Notes: generated by a model from the sequence alone, not told the origin. A DNA stretch of 64,000 nucleotides from Burkholderia sp. Ax-1724 (GCF_011752995.1 NZ_VWWL01000006.1:124001-188000), one strand, 5' to 3'; counted from the stretch's first letter, positions 1 to 8,713 are shown. A program made the numbers and translations.

Positions 1-821
1 ACCGCGCCGCCGTGCCGGTCCACCTGCACGAGCAGGCGCACCACCGCGCGCAGGTCCTCGTTGTCGTAGCTCGACGACAGCCGGTTCAGCGACTGCTCGC
101 GCGTGCGGCCGGTCGCGAACTGGCGCTGCGCGATTTCGAGTTCGCCCGCGAGCACCGGCAACATGCCGCGAAAATCGTTGACCACCACCTGCAGCGCCTG
201 ATCGAGCGACAACCCCACGCCTTGCAGCAGGCGCAGCAGATCGACGAGCAGCGGCAATTCGTTGACCACGCCGGCGCGCCGCTTGCTCGCACGCCGGCCC
301 AGCACGAACTTCGGCAGCATGAAGCCCAGCATCGCCGCGATAACGACGAGCGCGAGGTAACGGATGCCCGCGACGTGTCCGCGCGCCAGCACGCCGGCCA
401 GCAGCGGCAGCACGATGCCGGCCGCGAGACGCGCAATCAGGAACAGGCCGCGCGTGCGCGTGTCGACGAAACCGCATTGTTCGAGCAGCCGGCGATCTTC
501 CTCGGCGACGATCTGGCGGCCGAACGGCGTATCGAGCCAGCGCGCGCCGGTATGCGCGAAACGTTCGAGCAGCCCCTTGAAGCCGGCCGGCCGGGTGTTG
601 CGCGGCGCCGGTTTCGCGTTCTGCGCGGCGGGCGTGGCGTCGCCGGCGCGCGCGGCCGCGGCGAGCGCCGCGCTTTGCAGCGCGCGCTGATCGAGCGCCT
701 GTCTGAGCGTGCGCTCGCTGCGCCGCGCCGCCGCCACGCGCGCCAGCACGAGGCCCGCGAGCAGCAGCATGGCGAAGGCGGCGAAAGCCAGCGCGAGAAC
801 GGCAAGGTGTCGGGCTTGCAT
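1..821 (-). CDS. tadC: TadC, Tad pilus inner-membrane platform protein (3' end cut by window)
   Basis: Second polytopic platform protein of the Tad pilus assembly machine, a partner of TadB and of the CpaF ATPase in the inner membrane. About 273 codons are visible; the C-terminus lies beyond the left edge. The N-terminus is a single membrane anchor followed by an Ala/Arg-rich linker. Next come membrane segments around residues 120-175 and a type II secretion F-domain stretch with RRAGVVNELPLLVDLLRLL and the helix SLNRLSSSYDNEDLRAVVRL. The ATG at 821 lies two bases beyond the tadB stop, which implies translational coupling. It is the last Tad gene visible in the operon; tadD or tadG genes may follow outside. 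Confidence 0.9.
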   Translation of the reverse strand, partial: MQARHLAVLALAFAAFAMLLLAGLVLARVAAARRSERTLRQALDQRALQSAALAAAARAGDATPAAQNAKPAPRNTRPAGFKGLLERFAHTGARWLDTPFGRQIVAEEDRRLLEQCGFVDTRTRGLFLIARLAAGIVLPLLAGVLARGHVAGIRYLALVVIAAMLGFMLPKFVLGRRASKRRAGVVNELPLLVDLLRLLQGVGLSLDQALQVVVNDFRGMLPVLAGELEIAQRQFATGRTREQSLNRLSSSYDNEDLRAVVRLLVQVDRHGGA

Positions 822-823
822 GG

Positions 824-1870
824 TCAGTCCTTCAGGCTCGCAAGCCGGTAAAGCAGATACGCGCCGACCAGCTGCAACGCGAACGCGAGATAGACGAGCT
901 GCCGTCCGAACGGGTCGAACCACATCGACGCGAAATACTTCGGATTGGACATGATCAGGAAACCGCCGATGCCGATCGGCAGCATCGCGAGCACCCACGA
1001 GGACAGCCGCGTTTCCGAGGACATCGCGACGAGTTCGCGCTCGGCCTGTTCGAGATCGCGCATGAACGAGGACATGCGATCGAGCATCACGTCGGCACGG
1101 CCGCCGTACTTGACCGACAGACGCAGCACCGCGCCGACCAGTTCGAGTTCGCGCACGCCGTAGATCACCGCGACCTGCGAGAGCGCGCGATCGATCTCGA
1201 TGCCGGTACGCAGCATCCGCGAGACATAGTCGAGACATTCGCGCATCGGCGCCTCGGTGTTTTGCAGCGCGGCCTGGAATGCGGCGGGCACGCTGTTGCC
1301 GAGCGTGATGAGCCGCACGATGCCGTCGAGAAAGAGCGGCAGCTGCCGCACGATCAGCTGGCGACGCTTGTTCGCGCGCATCGACAGCAGGAAATAGAAG
1401 AACATCGCGCACACGACGAGCGCGGCGCACACCGCGAGCAGGCCGCCGACGATGGCCGCCCACCCGCACAGCAGCAGCACGAGCACGCAGCAGATCGCGA
1501 GCGGCACTTTGGCGTCGGCGAGGCCCGCGCGCGTGAGCGCGTATTGCACGACGAAACGCACGCGCGCGCGCTGATACTGCCAGTGCGCCCGCCAGTCCGC
1601 GTTGGCGGGCGGCGCCTGCGGCGCGATCAGCGTCGCCTGGGTACGCGCGGCCGCCGTACGCGCTGCCGCCTGCGCGCCACTGCCGCCGGCGGCGCCTCCC
1701 ATACCACCCGCCGACGCGCCGGCCGGCATCGCCGCCGACGCCATGCGGCTGTCGATATAACGTTCGACGCTCACCTGGCCTTTGCGTTGCGTGCCGCGCT
1801 GCCACAGCAGCAACGCCAGCGCCGCGCAGACGAGCGCGAGCGCCACGAAGACCAGTACCGCGCTAGACAT
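824..1870 (-). CDS. tadB: TadB, Tad pilus inner-membrane platform protein
   Basis: 348-residue platform protein of the Tad secretion apparatus. An N-terminal membrane helix (about residues 4-23) is followed by a long Gly/Ala-rich cytoplasmic linker (50-90), two central membrane helices (about 125-165), a conserved type II secretion F domain (about 170-290, with LPLFLDGIVRLITLGNSVP) and two C-terminal helices. I chose the ATG at 1870 because the protein then opens with the membrane anchor and the gene overlaps the cpaF stop by eight bases, as is usual in tad operons. The longer frame starting at 1948 only adds an Ala-rich shadow of the cpaF tail. Confidence 0.92.
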   Translation of the reverse strand: MSSAVLVFVALALVCAALALLLWQRGTQRKGQVSVERYIDSRMASAAMPAGASAGGMGGAAGGSGAQAAARTAAARTQATLIAPQAPPANADWRAHWQYQRARVRFVVQYALTRAGLADAKVPLAICCVLVLLLCGWAAIVGGLLAVCAALVVCAMFFYFLLSMRANKRRQLIVRQLPLFLDGIVRLITLGNSVPAAFQAALQNTEAPMRECLDYVSRMLRTGIEIDRALSQVAVIYGVRELELVGAVLRLSVKYGGRADVMLDRMSSFMRDLEQAERELVAMSSETRLSSWVLAMLPIGIGGFLIMSNPKYFASMWFDPFGRQLVYLAFALQLVGAYLLYRLASLKD

Positions 1871-3263
1871 TGAAGCCTCCGCCGAAGCCGCCGCCGTTGC
1901 CGCCGCCTCCGAAGCCACCGCCAAAACCGCCGCCGCCGAAGCCCGCATTGCCGAAGCCCTGCGCCTGCTCGCCGCCGCCGAGCACCTGGCGGAAGCGCGC
2001 GAGCTTCGGCGAATGCGGATGAATGCCGAGCGACACCCAGTTGTCGAGCTCCTCGCCCTCGGGCGTCACGATCGGCTCGTAGCGATACAGCTCCTGGGTC
2101 GCGATGATGTTGTCGGAGAGTCCCGTGACCTCGGTGACCGACAGGATGCGGCGGCGTCCGTTGGAGAGCCGACCGATCTGCACGATGAAGTCGATCGCGT
2201 TGGCGATCTGGCGGCGCAGGCTCGACTCGGTGCCCTGGAAGCCCGCGAAGCCCGCCAGCATCTCAAGGCGGTACAGACACTCGCGCGGCGAGCTCGCGTG
2301 CACGGTGCCCATCGAGCCGTCGTGGCCGGTGTTCATCGCCTGCAGCATTTCGAGCACTTCGCCGCCGCGCACTTCGCCGACGATGATGCGGTCCGGGCGC
2401 ATGCGCAGCGTATTGCGCAGCAGGTCGCGAATCGTCACGACGCCCGCGCCGTCGAAGCCGCCCGGGCGGCTTTCGAGCCGCACCACGTGCGGGTGGTTCA
2501 GCGACAGTTCGGCCGTGTCCTCGATGGTCACGACGCGCTCCGGCTCGGGGATGTGAAACGCCAGCGCGTTGAGCAGCGAGGTCTTGCCCGAACTCGTGCC
2601 GCCCGCGACCAGCACGTTGCAGCGCGCGGCCACCGCCGCTTCGAGCAGCGCGCCGATCTCGGCGTTATAGGTGCCGTTGCCGAGCAGATCGTCGGGCCGC
2701 ATCGGGTCCTTGCGGAACTTGCGGATCGACACGATCGGCCCGTCGATCGAGAGCGGCTCGATCACCACGTTCACGCGGCCGCCGTTCGGCAGACGCGCGT
2801 CGACCATCGGGTTCGATTCGTCGAGACGCCGGCCGATCGGCGCGAGAATGCGCCGCACGATCCGCAGCAGATGCGCGTTGTCGGCAAAGCGCACCTGGAT
2901 GCGCGTGAGGATGCCGTGACGCGACACGTACACGTCGTTGTAGCCGTTGATCAGGATGTCTTCCACGGCCGGGTCGGCGAGCAGGTCCTCGATCGGCCCG
3001 AAGCCCGCGAGTTCCTTGGTCAGCGCCTCGGCAATCAGCCGCACTTCGCTCTCGTTGATCGGAATCCGGCGCAGCCTGACGAAGCTGTCCATCTCCAGAT
3101 CGACGAACTGGTTGATCGCGTTACGCGACCAGCGGCCGAACTCGGAGCCGAGTTCCTCGATGCGCGTGAGCAGATGCTCGTGCGCCGCGTTCTTGATGTC
3201 CTGGAACTGCTGGCTATGCGCGAACGCAGGCGCGTCGTCGGCAAACTGGATCTCTTTTGCCAT
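1863..3263 (-). CDS. cpaF: CpaF/TadA, Tad pilus secretion ATPase
   Basis: Hexameric type II/IV-type ATPase powering Flp pilus assembly at the cytoplasmic face. The 466-residue protein has an N-terminal domain, then Walker A GGTSSGKT at residues 221-228, an Asp box near VVTIEDTAE (245-252), Walker B DRIIVGEVRG (291-300) and a His box around GSMGTVHAS (317-324). All catalytic motifs look intact. The unusual part is the C-terminus: from about residue 440 to 466 it is a run of Gly, Phe and Asn (repeats of GGGFGG type). That tail is not part of the ATPase fold. The gene lies three bases after cpaE and overlaps tadB, so it is within one operon. Confidence 0.95.
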   Translation of the reverse strand: MAKEIQFADDAPAFAHSQQFQDIKNAAHEHLLTRIEELGSEFGRWSRNAINQFVDLEMDSFVRLRRIPINESEVRLIAEALTKELAGFGPIEDLLADPAVEDILINGYNDVYVSRHGILTRIQVRFADNAHLLRIVRRILAPIGRRLDESNPMVDARLPNGGRVNVVIEPLSIDGPIVSIRKFRKDPMRPDDLLGNGTYNAEIGALLEAAVAARCNVLVAGGTSSGKTSLLNALAFHIPEPERVVTIEDTAELSLNHPHVVRLESRPGGFDGAGVVTIRDLLRNTLRMRPDRIIVGEVRGGEVLEMLQAMNTGHDGSMGTVHASSPRECLYRLEMLAGFAGFQGTESSLRRQIANAIDFIVQIGRLSNGRRRILSVTEVTGLSDNIIATQELYRYEPIVTPEGEELDNWVSLGIHPHSPKLARFRQVLGGGEQAQGFGNAGFGGGGFGGGFGGGGNGGGFGGGFNV

Positions 3264-3266
3264 CGT

Positions 3267-4517
3267 TTATGACCGCTTTTGAGTAGTGGGAATGAAGCGC
3301 CTGAGCGCGCCGAGCGCCGACTTGCCGCGCGCCGGCGCCGCGCTGTGCTGCGCGCCGCCGAGCCGCTCGACGAGCGGTTCGAGCGCGCGCACGTAGGCGT
3401 CGCGCGGCGCGACGTCGACCAGCAGATGCCCCTGGTTGACCGCCTGGCCGAGCGCGATGCGCCGCTCGGGCAAGCTCGCGAGCAGCGGAATTTCGAGGCG
3501 CTGCGCGATCTGCGCGGCGGCGAGGCCGAGGTCGGCATCGAATTTGTTGACGACGAGCTGCACGTTCGAGGTGTCGAGGCCCTCTTCGCGCAAGCCGTCG
3601 AGCACGCTGACCGCCGAGACGATCGAGGCGACGCCCTGGTCGCACAGGAGCCAGGTTTCGTCGGCGGCCTGCACGACCTGCGCGATGAATTCGCTGTTGC
3701 CGAAGCCGCCGAGGTCGATGAGCTGCTGGTCGAAAAACGCGCGCAGCCGGTTCAGCAAGCCGATCGACGACGAATACGAGACCTCGCGCATGTCGGCGAG
3801 ATTCGGCGGCAGCGTGGTCAGCGCGAGACCGCTCGCGTGATGCGACAGCGCCGTGTGCACGAAAGTCTGGTCGAAGCGGCGCAGGTTGCGCACGGCCTCG
3901 ACGAAATTGAATTCGCTGCGCGTGTTGAGCAGCAGCGAGCCGTCCGCGGCGGGCAGGCCGAGATCGAGCAGCGCGGCCTGGCGCCCCTGCGCGACGTCGC
4001 GCCGCTGCAGCAGCACGCCGAGGTTGGCGGCGAGCGTGCTCACGCCCATGCCGATGCGCGCGCCGAGCAGCGCCGTAACACGGCCGTGGCGGCTCACCGG
4101 TTCGATCAGATTGTCGAGCACCTGGCGCGTGATGCGCAGCGCGTCCTCGGGCGGCCCCGACAGGTCGATGAAGTCGCGCACGCCGGCGCGCAGCGCGGCG
4201 AGCGCGCTCTCGGGCTCGGCGAGCGAGCCGAGCGCAACGATCTGCAGCGACGGATAGGCCGCGCGCACCGAGTTCGCGGCCGCGCTCGCCGCCGCGCCGC
4301 GGCCGCACGAAAAGTCGACAAACACCAGCGACGGATTGAGCGTCGCGATGCGCTGCATCAGCAGCGCCGGATCGAGCGTGGCCGCCTCGATCACGCCCGC
4401 ACCGACGAGCGTATTGGCGAGCCAGTGCACGTGCTCGTCGGCGAGCGACGCGAACACGAAGTGATCGGTGATCGCCCGTTCAGTCAACGAATGCGTTCTC
4501 GCGTTCATGTTGGACAT
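3267..4517 (-). CDS. cpaE: CpaE/TadZ, pilus-localising MinD-like protein with degenerate P-loop
   Basis: 416-residue TadZ-type protein that in this family places the Tad apparatus at its cellular site. Residues 18-135 look like a receiver-type domain (acidic position near LVFVDFS, 64-70). Residues 146-390 are a MinD/ParA-like ATPase domain. The Walker A equivalent reads GARIGMGVS (152-160): both the signature Lys and the P-loop Lys of deviant Walker A motifs are missing, so nucleotide hydrolysis is doubtful. Degenerate loops are known among TadZ/CpaE proteins. A 114-base gap separates it from the rcpA stop upstream; cpaF follows after three bases. Confidence 0.9.
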   Translation of the reverse strand: MSNMNARTHSLTERAITDHFVFASLADEHVHWLANTLVGAGVIEAATLDPALLMQRIATLNPSLVFVDFSCGRGAAASAAANSVRAAYPSLQIVALGSLAEPESALAALRAGVRDFIDLSGPPEDALRITRQVLDNLIEPVSRHGRVTALLGARIGMGVSTLAANLGVLLQRRDVAQGRQAALLDLGLPAADGSLLLNTRSEFNFVEAVRNLRRFDQTFVHTALSHHASGLALTTLPPNLADMREVSYSSSIGLLNRLRAFFDQQLIDLGGFGNSEFIAQVVQAADETWLLCDQGVASIVSAVSVLDGLREEGLDTSNVQLVVNKFDADLGLAAAQIAQRLEIPLLASLPERRIALGQAVNQGHLLVDVAPRDAYVRALEPLVERLGGAQHSAAPARGKSALGALRRFIPTTQKRS

Positions 4518-4631
4518 CCTCTTGCGGCATCGACCCTAAAGCCGCCGCCTCGTACTGTCTGCCGGCGCACGCGCGCCGGCTCGAAAACCTCGCCTGCTCC
4601 CTGCCGCCTGCCGCGCGGCGACACACCGGCT

Positions 4632-6068
4632 TCACTTGGAGAACCCCGGCACCGCGTCGCGCGCCGCGACGCCGCCCAGCAACGAGCGCCACACCGGTCC
4701 GTCGCGCTGCTCGGCCTGCTCGCCCGGCGTCGACGGCAAGTCCGCGCCCTTCGCGAGCGGCGAGACCAGATGTGGCGTCACGATGATGACGAGTTCCTTC
4801 TCGTTCTGCTGATAGTTGAGCTGCTTGAAGAACGTACCGAGAATCGGCAGATCGCCGAGCAGCGGCACCTTCGCGACGTTCGACGCGGTCTCGCGGTCGA
4901 TCAGCCCGCCGATCATGAAGCTCTCGCCGTCGCCGAGCTCGACCGTCGTGTCGGCGCGGCGCGTGATGAACGCGGGTACCGACACGCCGCTGATCGTCAC
5001 CGCGTTCGCGAAGTCGAGCTGGCTCGCCTCGGGCGCCACCTTCAGCGCGATGCGCTGCGGGCTCAGCACGGTCGGCGTCAGCGTGAGCCCGACGCCGTAC
5101 TGCTTGTATTCGATCGAGGTCGTACCGAGCGCCTGCGGCACTGGCACCGGCACTTCGCCGCCGGCGAGGAAGCTCGCGCTTTGCCCGGACAGCGCGACGA
5201 GCGTCGGCTCGGCCAGCACGCGCGCGAGGTTGTTGCCTTCGAGCAGGCTCAGGTTCGCGAACAGCCCGTGCGTCGCCGAATTGAAGATCAGGTTGAACGC
5301 CGACGAGATCGGCTGCGTGCTCGTCACGCTGGGTGGCGAGGTGCCGCCGCCCGTCACCGAACTCAGGGACGACGGCGCGAACGAGCCGAACGTGAAGCCG
5401 TTGTTCTGCTTCAGGAAGTTGAAGCCGACTTCCTTCAGCACCGAACGGCTGAATTCGACCACCCGCACGTCGACCTGCACGACCGCACGGCTCGCCACCG
5501 TCGACGTGTCGAACACGGCGCCGTCCTTGCCGACCGCGCCTTGGGCCGCGACGACGGCACGCTGGTGCGACTCCATCGTCGCCGACGAACCGGACACCAC
5601 CGCCGTGCCGCCGAGCACCTTGACGCTCGGCGTATCGGCGCCGAGCAGCGAGGCCGCGGCCGGCGTCGTCACGTTGACCGTGTAGCGCAGCGGCGCGTCG
5701 CGCTCGCGCACCCAGACCATCAGGCTCGTCGTACCCGCGGCCTTGCCGACCAGCAGCACGCCGCCGTTCTTGCCGCCCTTGACGATCAGCACGTCGGCGA
5801 CGCCTGGATCGCCGATCGCCACGCGCTGCAGCGCATGGCCCGTCGCGATCTGCTGCTGGCTGCCGACCGTCAGCGTGATGGTCTGGCCGGCCGCGCCGGG
5901 CGCGAACTCGGGCGCCTGAGCCGCCTGCTGAGCGGCCTGGGCCGCTTGCGCCGCGCGCGGGTTGACCATCCGCTGTGCCGGACCGGCCGCATCGGTCACC
6001 GCCGATACGCCCAGCAAAGCCAACCCGAGCCACGCTGCTTTTCTGAAAGCAAAAATCCGTTGTGTCAT
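4632..6068 (-). CDS. cpaC: CpaC/RcpA, Tad pilus outer-membrane secretin
   Basis: Secretin forming the outer-membrane channel for the Flp pilus. The 478-residue protein begins with a signal peptide (cleavage probably near VTDAAG, residue 28) followed by an Ala/Gln-rich stretch. An N-terminal pilus/BON-like domain follows (about 60-150, with VADVLIVKGGKNGGVLL), then the secretin domain (about 240-440, with LAEPTLVALSGQSASFLAGG and the closing KELVIIVTPHLV). The ATG at 6068 was chosen because it opens a clear signal peptide 41 bases beyond the cpaB stop. The frame is open much further upstream (to 6977), but that extension runs antisense-like through cpaB and has no homology character. Confidence 0.92.
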   Translation of the reverse strand: MTQRIFAFRKAAWLGLALLGVSAVTDAAGPAQRMVNPRAAQAAQAAQQAAQAPEFAPGAAGQTITLTVGSQQQIATGHALQRVAIGDPGVADVLIVKGGKNGGVLLVGKAAGTTSLMVWVRERDAPLRYTVNVTTPAAASLLGADTPSVKVLGGTAVVSGSSATMESHQRAVVAAQGAVGKDGAVFDTSTVASRAVVQVDVRVVEFSRSVLKEVGFNFLKQNNGFTFGSFAPSSLSSVTGGGTSPPSVTSTQPISSAFNLIFNSATHGLFANLSLLEGNNLARVLAEPTLVALSGQSASFLAGGEVPVPVPQALGTTSIEYKQYGVGLTLTPTVLSPQRIALKVAPEASQLDFANAVTISGVSVPAFITRRADTTVELGDGESFMIGGLIDRETASNVAKVPLLGDLPILGTFFKQLNYQQNEKELVIIVTPHLVSPLAKGADLPSTPGEQAEQRDGPVWRSLLGGVAARDAVPGFSK

Positions 6069-6109
6069 GTAGTGATGGGGGCGACTGGCCGCCCGCTCCC
6101 TGAAGCTGC

Positions 6110-7045
6110 TTACCAGGCGACCGTTTCGGCGCGCCCACCCCGTATTACTTCGATACCGCCCCGCGTGCCGCCCGTATTGCCCGCGACGCGCGCGGGCGCC
6201 GGTGCCCGCGGCGCGAGCGGCCGCGCGGCTGGGCTTCCCGCGCCCGACAACGCATCGAGCGCGACGCCCGCCGCCGCGCGCGTCGAGTCCTGCAACGGCG
6301 CGTCGCCCGCCTTGGCCGTGGTCTTCAGCACGCCCGGATAAGCCGGCAGCTCGTTCTGATCGACCACTTCGGCATCCTTCGGATTGCGCAACGCGAACAC
6401 GAGGCGCCCCGAGCTTTCGGCGAGCGTCAGACGGTCGATGTCGGCGAGCGGCACGGCGAGCACCGCAGTGCGCACGAGGCCGTTCGGGTCGCCACCGTTG
6501 TCGCCGGTCGTCGTTGCATTGCCGAATGCAAGCACGCGCACTTTCGAGAGCAGCAGACGCGCCTGCGTACGATCGATTTCGGCGCCGTTGCCGAGATTGC
6601 CGTTGCCGTCGCGCTTCAACGTGAAGAACACGTCGACGAAATTGCCCGGCCGCAAGCGATTGCCGACGGCATTGCCTTCGTCGACGCGCACCGCGAGCGC
6701 GCGCTCGCCCGGCTCGATGCGCTCGGCAAGTCCCGAGGACAACTGGGCTTCGAGCACCGGCGAATCGGCGCCGATGTCGGCGTTCGGCACGCGGCCCGCG
6801 AGTTGCGCCGGGTCGGTGAAGGCGCCGTTCGGGTTGATCGGCAGGTTCTGCACGCGCAGTTCGTCGACGGTGATCGGCTTGCCGCCCGGCAAGGTGCGGG
6901 TCGCGACGACCACCGGGAAGCTCGCCTGCGCCGCCGGCGCGGCCGCGACCGGTGCCGGACGGCGCGACAGCGTCCACGCGAAGATGCCGAGCACGAGCGC
7001 GAGCGCGATCAGGACACCGGCAAGAATTTTGGTCAGATTCGGCAT
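6110..7045 (-). CDS. cpaB: CpaB/RcpC, Tad pilus assembly protein with SAF domain
   Basis: 311-residue periplasmic, membrane-anchored assembly protein thought to act with the secretin RcpA. One N-terminal membrane segment (about residues 6-24) is followed by a SAF-type domain (about 43-105, with VVVATRTLPGGKPITVDEL) and the RcpC core with ERALAVRVDEGNAVGNRLRP and FVDVFFTL. The C-terminal 60 residues are Ala/Pro/Gly-rich and low in complexity. It is 112 bases downstream of the tadE-like gene and 41 bases upstream of the secretin gene, consistent with co-transcription. Confidence 0.92.
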   Translation of the reverse strand: MPNLTKILAGVLIALALVLGIFAWTLSRRPAPVAAAPAAQASFPVVVATRTLPGGKPITVDELRVQNLPINPNGAFTDPAQLAGRVPNADIGADSPVLEAQLSSGLAERIEPGERALAVRVDEGNAVGNRLRPGNFVDVFFTLKRDGNGNLGNGAEIDRTQARLLLSKVRVLAFGNATTTGDNGGDPNGLVRTAVLAVPLADIDRLTLAESSGRLVFALRNPKDAEVVDQNELPAYPGVLKTTAKAGDAPLQDSTRAAAGVALDALSGAGSPAARPLAPRAPAPARVAGNTGGTRGGIEVIRGGRAETVAW

Positions 7046-7157
7046 GACGGGTAGTGCGATGGATTGCGTCGGTTGATGAAGGACGAACAGCGCGAGGCCA
7101 TGCGGCGAACGCGTGCGCTCACGCGGCCGGCGACGGGAGAAAAGATCGGTGCCGGCG

Positions 7158-7664
7158 TCACTGGATGTTCTCCGGGTTGAGCTGGACCGTCGCGTTGCCG
7201 GACAACGTGGTGGGCATGGCGAGATTAAGCAGCGGCAGCGGCGGCACGAGCGGATTGCTCGTGTAGTTGTACGTCAGCGAAACGGTGATGCAGGTCATCG
7301 CATTGCCGGTTCCGCAGCTCGCATTCGTGGCCGCGCACTGCATCGCATTCACGAGCGGCTGGACCACGAGCTTCGCGGCGGCGCACGCGGCGTTGCCGCG
7401 GTTCGTGAGCGCGGTAGCCATCGACACGTTGGTCTGCCAGTTCAATGCGGCGCGCGCGCCTTCCGAGGCCGCGAGCGTGAGGTTCTGCTGCGCGACGAAG
7501 ATCAGGCTGTATGTCACGATCGCGTAGAGGATCAGGAAGAACAGCGGGAACACGAGCGCGAACTCGACGGCCGTCGCGCCACGCTGCGCGCGTTGCCGGC
7601 TTGCGTTCGCTGCGTGCATGTGTGTCTGCGAGCGGCGGATGGGTTGCATGGCGCGGTGCCTCAT
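7158..7664 (-). CDS. tadE: TadE-family minor pseudopilin
   Basis: 168-residue TadE/TadG-family protein, a pseudopilin probably processed by the neighbouring CpaA peptidase. The key segment is RGATAVEFALVFPLFFLIL (residues 28-46): a prepilin-type Gly before a hydrophobic helix with the conserved Glu at 34. The rest is periplasmic, with three or four Cys residues (AACAAAK, MQCAATNASCG) that could form disulfides. The ATG at 7664 overlaps the cpaA stop codon by one base (TGATG), supporting this start; ATG at 7649 is an alternative. TadE and TadF are hard to tell apart without a family search. Confidence 0.8.
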   Translation of the reverse strand: MRHRAMQPIRRSQTHMHAANASRQRAQRGATAVEFALVFPLFFLILYAIVTYSLIFVAQQNLTLAASEGARAALNWQTNVSMATALTNRGNAACAAAKLVVQPLVNAMQCAATNASCGTGNAMTCITVSLTYNYTSNPLVPPLPLLNLAMPTTLSGNATVQLNPENIQ

Positions 7665-8161
7665 CACAGCCCCCGGCCCGTTGCGCGCAGCACCAGCCAC
7701 AGTGTCGCGGCCACACTCAGGCATGCGGCATAGGGCGTCGATGCCTTGCCGGCCAGTTCGAACGTCGCGCGACCGTTCCGGCCAAGCCCCGCGAGCCGCG
7801 TGCGCGTGACGATCAGTAGCCACAAAGCATGAATGCCGGCCGCGAGACTCGCGGCCATCCACAAACCGAGCAATGCGTGCATGCCGCACCAGGCGCCGAG
7901 CACGGCAAACACCTTGACGTCCGCGGCACCCATCAAACCGAATGCGAAAAAGGGCAATAACGAAAACAGGCCGACCAATGCGCCAATCCCTGCCTGAAGC
8001 AACGAAATGCCGAATGGTCCGCAGCCGAATAACGCGCAGCCGAATGCCGCCGCCAATCCCGCGACGATAATCGAATTGGAAATGCGCCTAGCACGGCAAT
8101 CGCTTATAGCGACAACCGTGGCCCAGGCGATAAATAAACCGATCCCCGTTGCGAAGCTCAT
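7664..8161 (-). CDS. cpaA: CpaA/TadV prepilin peptidase
   Basis: 165-residue aspartic prepilin peptidase (A24 type) that cleaves and matures Flp and TadE-type pseudopilins in the inner membrane. Hydrophobic helices fill most of the sequence. The two catalytic aspartates are visible: D21 in AISDCRARRISN and D81 in GLMGAADVKVF, the GxGD equivalent, here with Ala in place of the residue before Asp. It lacks the N-terminal methyltransferase domain of PilD, as is usual for TadV. I prefer the ATG at 8161; the frame is open to 8206, but that extension runs into the palindrome in the flp-cpaA spacer. Confidence 0.88.
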   Translation of the reverse strand: MSFATGIGLFIAWATVVAISDCRARRISNSIIVAGLAAAFGCALFGCGPFGISLLQAGIGALVGLFSLLPFFAFGLMGAADVKVFAVLGAWCGMHALLGLWMAASLAAGIHALWLLIVTRTRLAGLGRNGRATFELAGKASTPYAACLSVAATLWLVLRATGRGL

Positions 8162-8189
8162 TTCAGACTCGACAGGCGTGACAATGCAA

Positions 8190-8212
8190 TGCGAATTGCA
8201 TTGCAATTCGCA
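8190..8212. repeat. Perfect 23-base palindrome in the flp-cpaA spacer
   Basis: Arms at 8190-8200 and 8202-8212 are perfect reverse complements (TGCGAATTGCA and its partner) around a single central base. It lies 29 bases upstream of the chosen cpaA start. It could be an operator, or a hairpin in the mRNA that protects or occludes the cpaA translation start after processing. Confidence 0.75.
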
Positions 8213-8232
8213 CTAACCCATAGCGCTATGCG

Positions 8233-8279
8233 TAAAAACACATGCAAAGTACTCAGCGTAATTGCGCCGAGTACTTTGC
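8233..8279 (-). terminator. Intrinsic terminator after flp
   Basis: On the minus strand, 18 bases after the flp stop, an 11-bp stem (arms 8244-8254 and 8269-8279, GCAAAGTACTC type) is extended by an inner GCG/CGC pair and followed by five U residues (8233-8237). This should end much of the flp transcript, with partial read-through into cpaA and the assembly genes. Confidence 0.8.
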
Positions 8280-8296
8280 GATGCGTTTAAAGGCTG

Positions 8297-8476
8297 TCAC
8301 CCAGCAGCAGGCGGCGAGATCTTATTAGAGATGTTCGTAAACACGGTGTTCAGATCGCCGCCGAGCGTACCTACCGCCCCCGCGATGACCAGCACGATCA
8401 ACCCCGCGATCAGCCCGTATTCGATGGCGGTAACGCCTTTGTTGTCTCTCAGGAAGCGTTGTGTGAGCTTTTTCAT
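8297..8476 (-). CDS. flp: Flp-family type IVb pilin
   Basis: 59-residue major pilin of the Tad system. The leader MKKLTQRFLRDNKG ends at Gly14; the mature chain starts VTAIEYGLIAGLIVLVIAG with the conserved Glu19-Tyr20 pair of Flp pilins, followed by a short hydrophilic tail. The ATG at 8476 is supported by a GAGGG ribosome-binding site seven bases upstream; the frame is open to 8563 but the extra residues do not look like a pilin leader. It is the first gene of the tad operon, preceded by a promoter about 200 bases upstream and followed by a terminator, the arrangement expected for a highly expressed pilin. Confidence 0.95.
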   Translation of the reverse strand: MKKLTQRFLRDNKGVTAIEYGLIAGLIVLVIAGAVGTLGGDLNTVFTNISNKISPPAAG

Positions 8477-8684
8477 TTTTACCCTCGGAACTTCATATAT
8501 TTCGTTTGATTTAATGCTGCTGTACGACCGAACTCTGCCGATGCAGCGGACCGTTTCTCTCATTTCCGGTCCCGTCCGTTGCCTTGCAGTAGTCCTACCA
8601 CGCAGCCGCCTTGCCTACAACGGTGTGTTGGAACTGTCTGTTCGATAACGTACCTCCCCACGTCAATCGCTGACGCTTGCGGGT

Positions 8685-8713
8685 TTTATAGCCGAACAAT
8701 CTTATTTAAGCAA
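8685..8713 (-). promoter_or_regulatory. Sigma-70-type promoter for flp/tad operon
   Basis: TTGCTT (8713-8708) and TATAAA (8690-8685) are separated by exactly 17 bases on the minus strand, in a locally AT-rich stretch. Transcription would start near 8678, leaving a leader of about 200 bases before flp with no other gene. The rest of the spacer up to 8999 shows no supportable gene. Confidence 0.6.

Noticed and set aside
3279..6341. A 1020-residue open frame on the plus strand opposite cpaE and rcpA
   Set aside because: It mirrors true Tad genes on the other strand; composition is Arg/Ala/His-rich shadow coding typical of high-GC DNA.
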